Notes under the pieces: model-generated
Databases searched by the model: none
What the model was told of the DNA's origin: nothing
Seen by the model: only the letters and a program-made list of their open reading frames with translations
Position numbers and translations under genes: made by a program
Assembly: GCA_029962745.1 (NCBI GenBank)
Contig: CM057165.1
Coordinates: 20,696,745 to 20,760,744 of the forward strand
Source: Echinometra lucunter
Taxonomy: Eukaryota > Echinodermata > Echinoidea > Camarodonta > Echinometridae
Direction of reading: 5' to 3'
DNA: 64,000 nucleotides
Shown: piece by piece, positions 46,501 to 58,500 of the stretch
Layout: every line of letters starts with the position of its first letter
Position numbering within the stretch: position 1 is the first letter of the stretch

Positions 46501-49500
46501 AAGTTTTCAAATCGATTTACTCAAAACGATGCCACATGTAGATATGTTGTTTTTCCTTAGTACGGCTGTGCAAGGAAGAAACTATGAACTCATCCCCAGT
46601 TAGCTTTGATACACTGTCCATCATTTCTTTCCCATCAGATAACAAATAACATAACGTCATATTCATGTAACTTAATACACTCATAATTATACACAGCTTG
46701 CAGAAAGTCGATTGGACTGGCTCTGCCATGTGAATGGTTCAAAATGTTGACAGAAATGCTCCCTATGGAGAGGAGTGTGTGTGGGCTAGAAATCCAGTGA
46801 TCTGGGGACTGTTTTATGAAAGTTGTCAGCACTGACAAGTTGTCAGTCACTGACAATTTCAGCAAAATCCTTGGTCTTGATTGGCTGAAAAGCACTGATC
46901 CCTGACTGTTACTAGGGTAACTGTCAGTGACTGACAACTTTCATGAAACGGTCCCCAGGGCCCTGTTGCATAAAACTAACTTACCATTAGTAACCACTGA
47001 TAGTAATTCTTCATCAATGCTAACTGACAAGGTAACACTGCTCAACAGGCAGTCAAATTCAAGATTTCTATGGAAGTTACCATTGATGGCAAAGTTACCA
47101 TTAATGGTTAAGTTTTATGCAACGGGGCCCTGGAGTAATAATATTAATATTGCAAAGTGAAGTATCCCGTAAAGTGATATATGAATGCAATGTATGATCA
47201 TTATTATAATACATGAAGTCTGAAAATTTATTTTAATCTCTTTTTTATTAGCTTTTACAATTACTGCCAAAGTGGAAATTTTCGCCCGATAAATTTTTTC
47301 GCGCTCAGCGAGTTTAACAATCGCACACTTCAATTTCTGTGGACAGTTAGGATAACTGCATTCAGGTGCAATTTTGCATTGTTTTATTTCTGCGCAAGTG
47401 TTGTTCTGCACGAATTGCAGGAAAATATCCATGTTGCGAAATATTCCATGCTTACAATAGTTTTTTTTTTTTTGTGATAATAACCCGAATGTATTATAAT
47501 CTTTTATTGTAAGACTTCTCATCACAAGTCTGAGCCCGATTTGACTGTGGCTTTTAGCGTCTTTCCTACTCAGTGTCTTTTGGCCCACTATCCTCCCGTT
47601 CCTCCATAAACAAAACAACAAGGGATCAGGAAAGACGATGTGAATTCCAGGCACAGGAAAGACGATTAAAAACAACAAACCAATGGACGCAACTTTTGAT
47701 AAGGTGCCTAGGTGTAATTACCCACACAAGTTTGAGTAGAGAAAATAGAGGAGGCAGGGGCATACCTTATGGAATGGGAGTTGTCCTGTCAGTTGTTGGC
47801 CCATCATCACCATTCTTGCCACCCAGAAGAAAAGGATATCATAGCCAGTCTCTAACACAGTGCTAGGGTAGTATTTGTCCAGGTCCGGTGTCTATGCATA
47901 TAAATAGAGAAGGAAATTTTGTCAGCTATCATCACCATCCAACTGAAGTGAAATGAATCTTTGCAACATAAGAAAGTCTATATCATAGCCAGTCTCTAAC
48001 ACGGAGCTGGGCTAATAATTCTCTTATGTCTGGTGTATGAATCTGTACAAAAGAGTAAAACATATCAACATACCCTACATATAATGCCTAGTTTACATTT
48101 GGCTTACGATTAGCGTACAGAGCCCATAATCTGCCTGTATTCCCCCATTACCTTCCTCCGTGAGGAAGCAGAAGGCGACCCTAATATTTTCGTATGGATT
48201 CACAGGCTCTGCAGTCTCTATGATTTTGTTTCACAAGGAGTTATACAAATTTGCAGCCTGTAGCCACCTACGATGCCCCCAGAAAATCACAGACTAAAGT
48301 CATGGTACGGCATCTGGGGCAAATGTAAACTAAGCATAAGTAACAATATCACAGCTATCCATTTTCTTATTTTCTGGTGTAATGCTGCTATAGCTGTGGA
48401 AAGGTGCTATCAAGATGTTTCTTTTCATACACAAAAATGTTCTTTGCCAAAGCAACAAGTTCACTTGCCCCTTTACAGTCAGAAAGTCATTCTTCTAAAC
48501 ACATTACAATTGTGCATTAAAAAAGAGATAAGAGAGTAGCTTCAACTGCTGTCTTGGTCTAAGTTTTTTCATAATAGAGAGGATTTGCTGGTAAATCCAT
48601 ATTAAAATTGCCCTATTAAGTAAGAGATGCAAACATGCTCTTGCTCATCTGACAATCTTGGTTTCCTTGGGATGTAGCGCAAGAGGGTTTGTAGCATTCA
48701 AGTCCGGTACTTAATACACAGGGCAAGAAAGTAAGCTATCAGCATGGTCCCACCCACACAAATACACAAATGAGTACATGAATTCACAGATAATTTTTGA
48801 AAAATTGATATGCTTACAAAACAACTCAACAGGGATCAAAATCTACCTTATGAGGCCAACCATGCACAGCAAAAGGAAAGAGAGCAGAGGAGAACCATGT
48901 GTCTAAGACATCTTCATCTACAAATACAAACAGACAAAAGCTATGTCAACTAGAATCAGTCAATTTGTCTGTAGAACAAATGATGGCTTGATATTTTCAA
49001 ACAATCTATGTACCGTATTCGATTTTTATATAATGATATTCATCCCTTCAACAATTTGTCTATTTATTTAAGTTCACCACATCTTTTCCCGTTCACATCT
49101 AAACTGTTTTTTTTTCTTTTTTTGGCAATTTAGGCATCTTACGAAAATGCAGTAGTGCGAAAAGACGCGTCCCGAACACAAAATGCTAAATCTATAATAT
49201 CTTTTGTGACATATTGCAATGAAATTTTAGCCTAGATTATGCTGCAGGATGGTATACATTAATTCAGAAGGTCTACATGCTACTCATGTAATTATCAATA
49301 TGTGTTTTGAAAATATGATTTTCACCAATTTTCCATTTTGCATTCCAGATGAGTCATGTCGCAGCACAGCATTTTCCTAAGATACCGTATCCTTCCTATC
49401 AGGTACCCATTTACTACACCTGGGTCAAGAGTGGCAAACGTAGGTAGATGTCTTGCCAAAAGACGTTAGTCTTTTATTATCACATCATCACTCTGTCATC

Positions 49501-52500
49501 TTACTTTGTGTCAGTGCGATTTCATATACATGCATAGCATCACTAATACATCCAGGCAGGCATTTGTTCCTGACAATCAAAATGCATTTAAATGTGTTCT
49601 GCCCATTTTTCAAACATCTATACCTAATTGTATGCCAAACTACATTGTGTATCTGTCCATCTTAGGCCGCTAATACTCTGCCATTTTGTCAAGATTCATT
49701 AGAAGGCTGACCTAAGCACCCATCAATATTCATGATCAAAAATGAATAATTTGTTTTGTAAGATGCTTCCAACTAGTAGCATTTGTTTGTACACGTTATG
49801 AAACATTACACGCATCAGCTTACCGCATGCCCAGTTTAATATTGCACACTAAATGTGCAACAAATGCGCATTAAATCAAAGTGTCACAATAAAACTGATA
49901 CGTGCAATAGATATGAATAATGCAACAGTGTTATCGATGTCAAGGCGGGTGCTTTTCGGCCCCTTCAAATGATCCGAAAGAGGCGGGGCTGAATGCCTTT
50001 CACGTAATGATGTCCTCACTTGCTGCTTTTCGGCTAGTAAATTTATCATATGTCTATGGTCTGCCTCTTTCTTTCTCTCTCTATCTCTCTCTCTCTCTCT
50101 CCAACACCCGTCTGTCTGTCTACATGTACATACCTAGTAATCTAAACACAACAAAAAAAAAGTAACTCCCCCCTAATTCAAAATAGCATAACTTTTTAAC
50201 GAAAAAGTTTTGAGCAAAGTAATTTGGCAGGAGTGTTCCTACTTTTATTGACTAACTTCTGTCTGAAAATGAGATTGATCCGTCAAGTCATGCTTGAGTG
50301 AGCAAACAGTGAAGGCAAAAATGTCACTTTTCAAAAGTCACAAGAGTCATTTTTGGGCTCTGTGAAACAAACCTTTGGCGAATTCTTCCATTGTTTGACC
50401 CAGTCATGCCTATCCCTGACACTTTTCATGTTTATCACAGTTGGATGAACACAGTTTTTGAGAAAAATGATGTTCAGCCCTCCTAAATATGCAAAATCCA
50501 TTCAGTTTGTGGAAAAAATTGGCATCAACCAACATGAATCAGCATATGATGTAAAAATATCAGGTAGTCGTTTTTCGGGCATTAAACAGTAAATTTTCAG
50601 CAATTATGTCCCTCAACCATGGCACAACCTCGAAAAACATCAACAGCACTTAAACAAATGCCATAAAAATCTTGTTTCACAAACCCCCCAAAATGACTCG
50701 TTACTTTTGAAAAGTGACATTTTGCCTTTAATGTCTGCTCACTCATGCATAACTTGACAGATCACTCTCATTTTCAAACAGAAGTTAGTCAATAAGTGTA
50801 GGAACACTCCTGCCAAATTATTTTCATAAAAACATCTTCATTAAAAAGTTATGCTATTTTGAATTAGGGGGGGGGGAGTTACTTTTTTTGTTGTGTTTAT
50901 TATTGCTATCTGGTACCTTGAGTAAGGGAGATTTGTTCAGCATCTACTCCCAATTTTCTGCAGGCTTTGTTCAAGGCTTCCTCCTCCGAGTGTCCACTCA
51001 CCCAAGCCTCACTTTCCTAGAATCGATCAAAGACAATTCCAAGGACTTGCATTCATACAAATTACAATAGTAAAATTAAATGCCAAATCCACAGCAAGAT
51101 GAAGTTCATTTCAATAAAAAGAATACAAATTCCATACAAAACGATGAAAAGTTGATGAAAATCTGATGCAAAATAAGGAAGTTATGAATTTTCAAAGTTT
51201 TTCCTTATGAATTTTCAAAGTTTTACAATTTTTTCGCAAAACAGTTCTTAAACAGTCGATATGAATTTTCAGCGAATGAGCTGATGTCATACACTCACTC
51301 TTCTCTATGATATTCTACACAAAAATTTCAGAAAATTTTCCTTTTTTTCACTAAAACTGAAAAGTCATCTATCATATCTACACATATTAGACTAAATACC
51401 ATTTTGTAAGTAAGTAAGTAAGGAGTATTTAGGACAAATTTTACTTTTTTATAGGTAAAATATGAAATTTTGTCATTTCTGTGTGTATATTGTGTTACCA
51501 TCAATTCAGAAGAGTCCTTCCCTTGAATCTCCACACGGTATGCTGGAATACGGTGTCCCCACCAAAGCTGACGTGATATACACCAATCTCTATAGGCATT
51601 GTAAGATAAAAGAACAAAGTCAGTGACTATGCGGTTCTAAGATATCTTTCAAGGAAATGTCTGCATTAGGGTCTAAAAGCAAATGGCAATGGAATCTTTA
51701 TACAGTACCCGCGAGCATTTCTTGAGCCACATGCGCATGCAATACTACCTAAGCCGCCACATCCGGATGTCTGATCGGATGTAGAATGTATATGATCACA
51801 TGGAAATACTGGCAAGCTGTTTCACTGCGTTGCATGGAATGCAGTTACACGTCACAGTCCAGGAACATGTCCAAGGATATGGTTCAGTGATTCTCACAAA
51901 CTGAGACTCGGATAAAGAGTTTCAGTGTAGAAGGTCATGCGATGTCCATACTAAGATATAGCATAAGCTCTCGTGGACATGTACATGTAACATAAAGGGG
52001 TGCTCAGATATGAAGCCACATTGTGGCGCCACATTTTTAGTGTTCACATGTGGCGCTACATTGTGGTGCAACATGTTAATGAATGCGCATTAACATGTCA
52101 ACTCTCAAATTAAAGACAACTTTGTCAAAACTTGCACAGACAATCTCATGACAACATTTTTTGCGCTAACTTTTTAGGATTTTGATTGGTGCGCACTTTT
52201 TGCAGCCAGACAGCAAACAAATATGTGTCCTGCCTCTACAACATTTTTTTGTCGCCTCATGCCCCAGACTTGTACAAAAAAATGTTGCGGGTATTTTGTG
52301 GTACGACAACATCTCCTCATATTTGAACACGCCTTCAACCTGATGACATTAATTTGGTAAATTTAATCGTTGAGAGTTATAATTTGGCGCAGGGATGTTA
52401 TATGAGCTGGCTCAGGGATATTATATGAGTGGTGAATAAAGAATTAATCTATCAAGGAACATACCTGACATTTGAAAGCCAATGCCTCCATGTCTTTTGG

Positions 52501-55500
52501 TACATAGCAGGAACTATCTCGAGGTCACCGGTCTCAACTGATCTCAGAGCTTTCTGTCCCATCTCTGCACACTTTACAAACCACTGAGATTTGAGAAGTG
52601 GCTCCACGATGTCACCAGACCGACTGCATAAAGGAAAGAGAAAGGAAAGAGAAGGAAAGATATAGCTAACAACTGCATAACTGCATAACTCACTGCAAAT
52701 GTCTGGTTATTGCACAGAGCCCATGAGAACCAGAAAATGAAGTGCAGTCAATCAGTCATGAATTATGATCACATGATAATGGTCACTGATTATTAAACTG
52801 AGAAAAAAAAATCCTCACAGGGATTGAGCTTTGCATGAAGTAAATTATTTCGTGTATCATGGTTATCAGAACAGTCATGTATTTTTTCTTAATTTCCACT
52901 AAATCAGAGATATTTGGATTTATGCCAAATCAGAGTAGAGTTCTGCATACATGTATTATCATGATGTGAAGATTAACTTAACGTCATGATCTTTCACAAT
53001 GAGAAGATAATAAAAGAAAAGTCACTACACAGCTAACATACATGTATTCACATCATATAGCTTTGATTTGTGCATTTAGCCATTTGCTTGGGAACAAAGC
53101 TTTGAATGGTCTAGTGCCAAATTAATTGCCCAAATCATCATCTTACAACTTGCATCAGTATTCACATCACTGACGAAGTCCACAACACAAACTACTTCTA
53201 AAATGGTCTCATGCTAAAACAAAACCAACGCTTGGAAGTTGTGTGTTTAGTTGTACGGCTCCAAATCTTTGGAACCACCACTTCTAATAAGGAAAACCCA
53301 TTCTACCACCAGCTTCAAATCTCTATTGAACACCTATCTGTTTTTGAAAGTCTCTAAAGAGATTTGTAGTGGGTCTGTAAGTACAAGTGTATATTCATAT
53401 AGTATTTGCTCTTTATGCTATAATCATTTTTATCATATCATCACACTTGCCTGCAAACTGGAATTGACATAGGATTATCCTCTGTTTTCCGATACAAGCC
53501 TCTGTCTTTCAGAGCCTGAACAACAGCCCGACGGGCATTGAAACGCTTCATTCCCTTTATGAGAACACATTCAAAGGAGACAAAGGCATGTGCATTACAA
53601 GTAATTTCAGACATAGAATATGATGAAAGCTTGACAGAATGATGTATCATACAATGTATATCGTGTGGTAGGATTAAATGTTCATACATTTCATATAAAT
53701 GTATACAAAATGTCAGAATGTTTAAATCAAAAATTAAAAAGGGGATATACATCTATGAACATGTACAAAATGGAACAGGACTGACTAAAGCAGGTATGAA
53801 TGTATCTAAAAATACATTTTTACTGGTGTTTTCATGAATATTTCACCTCCTCCCCTCCACTCTACAGGAAAAAACAGTCTCTTTGTAAAATTGTGTTTTA
53901 ACCATTATTGTACCTGGAATTCTGTTCCTTCTGCTATGATCATGCCTTCCTCATCGATGACGCTGGCAAAGTTCAGGTCATGCCTCCGTCCCATCTCGCA
54001 GTCGTTGTAGTCGTGAGCTGGAGTGATCTTCACCGCACCTGGGGTTTGAAAATGTAGATGGTTAGAAACTGCTAACATTTGTGCCTCGGCATAGAGCATC
54101 AACATCTTTTTTTATTGATTACTGTAATACTATTTAAGATTGGAGGGTGATATCTAAAAGTGAAATTCTGAAAAACATCAAAGGCACCATCATTTGAAAT
54201 GACAAGAAATACAACCGATTCAGAATCCATGGGCAACAAAATGTCAAAGAAAACAGGCAAAAATTTTTTTTTTTGTTCGAAACATTAAAAAATCTCTTTG
54301 TAACAACAGCAATTTTTGACTTAAATTTTCACACAATGAATTGCAAAATAAATATTACACATGTACATGATCATCAGAAAAAAAGGGTGTTTGAGAGTGA
54401 TTGGGGGTGATTATTCTCAAGTTGTAAGGAAGTTTAATATTCAAAGACAAATGGAGTGGAACAATAACATACATCTGGAACACAAACAAAACAATCTTGC
54501 TTTCTTGACATGTCTTTATATGAAACTACATTTTGCTAAATTGTTCAGGTGGCAAATATTCTGGGTTAAATGTAACTGTCCAAGGATTTTAATTGTTCTT
54601 GGGATATAGCTGTTTATGGGGATCATAGGTCGGAAGGCAGTCATCTGAAACAGGTTTGATCAGGTGCACTATGAATCTATAAAAAATTCTGACTGAAGCT
54701 CTTCAGAAATATTAATTAGTTGAAGTTGATGAGGATGGTAAGATGGATGTGCAGGATATCACTCCAAGACAGATTGAGGAATGATGATCTCCCTCAGTCA
54801 ACGGGCCTTGTAAGGATATCACATGTGATGAGGATGTGCAGGCTGAGGTGGTATGGGCATGTGGCTAGGAGAGAAGACACCCAATGGCTCCAGAAAGCCT
54901 TCAACTTGACAGCTGCTGGCAGGAAACTACAAGGGAGACCCCATATACCACGGTGAGAAACAATAAAAAAAGACATAACAGTGTCTGACATCTCCCACAT
55001 AGACCCACATGACAGGAGAGTGTGGAGAACAGCTATCAAGGAAATGAACTGTCCAACTCTACAAGGTGGGAAAAGTGAATTCTAAACAGCTACGAAGATG
55101 ACAATGATGATGATACTGACCTGTGCCATACGCCATGTCCACTGCCTCATCCCCTATGATGGGTATCCTTCGTCCAGTGAAAGGGTGGACAGCAGACTGA
55201 CCAATCAGGTGACTGTATCTACTGTCATGGGGATGAACCGCTATTCCAGTATCACCAAGCATTGTTTCTGGGCGGGTGGTGGCTACGACTATCTCTGCAT
55301 CTGCACAAAAATTATGAATGTGCTGGGTAAACAGTTCATGATAAAATCTTTTCCCACTCTTATTAGGAGTATATAAGGCTCCAAATAATGTTACTTTTGT
55401 TGAATATCATCTGTACACTATTAAAAAAAAAAAGTTATATGTAAATCAATCACGATAAATGCCCAACTCTCTGCTGTACACTGTATGTTTCCTGTGCATA

Positions 55501-58500
55501 TCTTCTTGCCTTTTAAACTTACTGTTACAATTTATTTTCCAATATATGTCATCTCTAAGTCTAGGAGTGATTGAAGAGTTTGTAGAAAGGTTTCAGCAAA
55601 TATGAGTCATGATGAGAAATATGCATTTGTACATGTGCATATTTTCAGCTCCTTTTATATCACTTAAATATTTCAAAAGTAACAGATACAAGGGCTACAA
55701 AACTAATAGTAATATGAATAAATATATATTGTTATGTGATAATAAGACCAATGTCACATTTTCTATAATTTATCAATACTTAATCAATACTTCTACAGGA
55801 AGTAAAACAGGAAGTTAAATGTTTACAAACTTCACTCTTCTTCAGTAAATATTACTCATACATCTTCCAACTAAAGCTATGACGCACTGGTCACTTTATG
55901 GTCTTCTTATTCACTACATCACTCCTTCCAGATAACTGACCCACTCCCCCAGTACTGAGTTAAAGTTATGACGTACATTAGGCCTTTGGTCAAGAGCTCA
56001 AGGTTGACCAACTCCCAATAGAGGGTTTACCCATTATAAAAGGGGTTCACTTCACGACTCCAATCAGAGAGAGAACCAGAATACTTCAGAATACTTCAGA
56101 CTACATTCAAGACATCATCAGAGTACAGTCACCATCAGACTTACTCTAGACTTCTGTTCATATTTTTGATCTTCAACTGAATAAATGTTAACTTCATACT
56201 TTAACTGAATTTGAGTCTTCGGGCATTACGTGTTCTCTATGCTGGAAGAACGAAACAGTTAAATTCCGATCCCAAAACACGACAATAACATACCTGAGCC
56301 TTCAATGGGATATGAAAAGTAGGTTAAGATTCCAAACTCTACAGGATCTTTGTAGCCAGGGACCCTGAGGGATGAGGGACCTGGAAGTGATACTTGATCA
56401 ACCTGGTTGCAAAATAAGGGGATTTAATCAAATATCATCTAAAATTTCTCTACGATGGTAAATAGATATATATGTTTCAAATAAGATACGCCTAGAAAAT
56501 CCACACCCTATTACAAGTCATTTGATAAAAAGGATGTTTCAATTTAATTCTAATTGCTAGAAAAAAAAGTGATATCAAACAAATAATGGATTGCTTTTGG
56601 TTTGAATATGACGAGTTCATTCTAATTCTAATTACTGGAAAAAATAGTAATCTCAAACAAATAATGGATCGTTTTTGGTCTGAATATAATAAATGGCAAT
56701 GATGGATTTCCATCACGTGGTATTAACAGATGCCATTAAACATCAACAAGATACTAAGTTACAAAAAGTATGTCAATGCTGAGAAAGACTGCAGCTGCAT
56801 GCTGGTAACATCAGTTACCAAAGTCAAGAAAATTTCTCAATAGTTCAGATTAAGATTTACTTCTTGTCTCTCATTACCAAGAAATTTTCTTCCTTTAACT
56901 CAACTTTAAACCTCAAACCAGATACGGCAGAACTGAAAGCAAAGGAACACTTATGCAGCTGCCACCAAAAGCTGCTAATGTGCGAATGATTCCTAGAATT
57001 TTATACTGTTTCTTAGACTGCCAATGAAATAGTTTGTGGTTGAAGTCTCAGCATCAGCACACATATGTCCTTTGGTAAAGCACCTATCAACGTGTCAACA
57101 ACTTACTACTGAGGTGTACAAAAAAGGCATGTAGTACACTTAAAGGGACAGTCCACCCCAGAAGTTTCACTGTTTCAATAAAAGAAGATGAATTTGAACA
57201 GCATTTTAAAGAAGAAATGAACAAAATCGGTCAAAGAATAAGAAAATTACACTCATTTACATTTTCTAGTAAATTACTCTCGGCTCTGCAAATTGGCAAC
57301 ATTGATGACATCATATGCGAGCAGCTCTCAATTCACTTTGTACATGAAATTTCACATTTTTCTCAATTTTCTTGGAAAATACACATTTTCTCACCCCATA
57401 GTCAAAGTATGTTATGTAAAAAGCAATTCTTCTGAACATACATTGACTATGGGGGAGAGAAAATGTGTAACTTCTAAGAAAATTGAGAAAATGTGAAATT
57501 TAATGTACAAAATGAATGGAGAGCTGCTCGCATATGATGTCATCAGTGTTGCCAATTTGCAGAGCCGAAAGTAATTTACTAGAAAATGTAAATGAGTGTA
57601 ATTTTCTTATTCTTTGACCGGTTTTTGCTCATTTCTTTTTTAAAATGCTGTTCAAATTTAACTCCTTTTATTGAAACAGTGAGACTTTTGGGGTGGACTT
57701 TGCCTTTAAGAAACTTTTCGTACATGCCTTCCGGGTCCAAGGGCAGGTGGGTTACAATCAGAGAAATACATAAAGTAGTACCATGCAGTTATTATCATCA
57801 TTATTCCTTTTATATCTTTACCTCAATATCAGATATTGCAGAGTTGAGTGTGCAAGACCAATTAACCAGCTGGCTGGATCGATAGATGATACCATCGTCA
57901 TGGAGACGCACAAATGCTTCTCGCACAGCATGGGAGAATTTCTAGATACAAAAACAACAATCAAAATTATATCAAAATATTATAGTGAACTATTATTCAT
58001 GCATAGCACAAAACAGTTTCGCATTATGATATAGCATCACTTGGTGCTTCCACAGAGATTTTGGAAATCCTACCCCAGATTTTGCTCCAGCAACCATTAC
58101 CTGGGCCCCGTTTCATAAAACTTGTTATCAATAACAGGTCGCAATAACTGTTATAAGCTACTGAAATCCTTGCATCTGATTGGCTGAAAGCAAATTTGTC
58201 ATAGAAATGTGGCTGTTGCTACTGATAACAAGTTTTATGAAGTGGGGCCCAGGCCATGAAGCAGCTTACGAAATCATCCAAATAGGTACCACCATACCAC
58301 ATGCAAGTTGGTGTGGGGTCAAGTGTGGAAAATAAAGATTAATGTATCACCAAAGGATATAAGTGAAATGTCAGATAACAACACCTGTTCCCTGTGGTAT
58401 ACAGTCACTTGAATTATCTACGGGACTGCAATACCTGTAAATATACCTATGCAAACTATTTCAAAATCATGGAATCATGGAATGAGGAATAAGGCATTCT

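Noticed and set aside
47115..47678. 187-codon minus-strand frame
   Set aside because: It runs through a MITE and intron sequence of VARS2, shows no conserved motif, and lies outside the exon 15 reading frame.
53441..53752. 103-codon minus-strand frame as a separate gene
   Set aside because: Only its last part (53554-53451) is coding, as VARS2 exon 10; the upstream part is intron read through.
55098..55376. 92-codon plus-strand frame
   Set aside because: Antisense to VARS2 exon 8.
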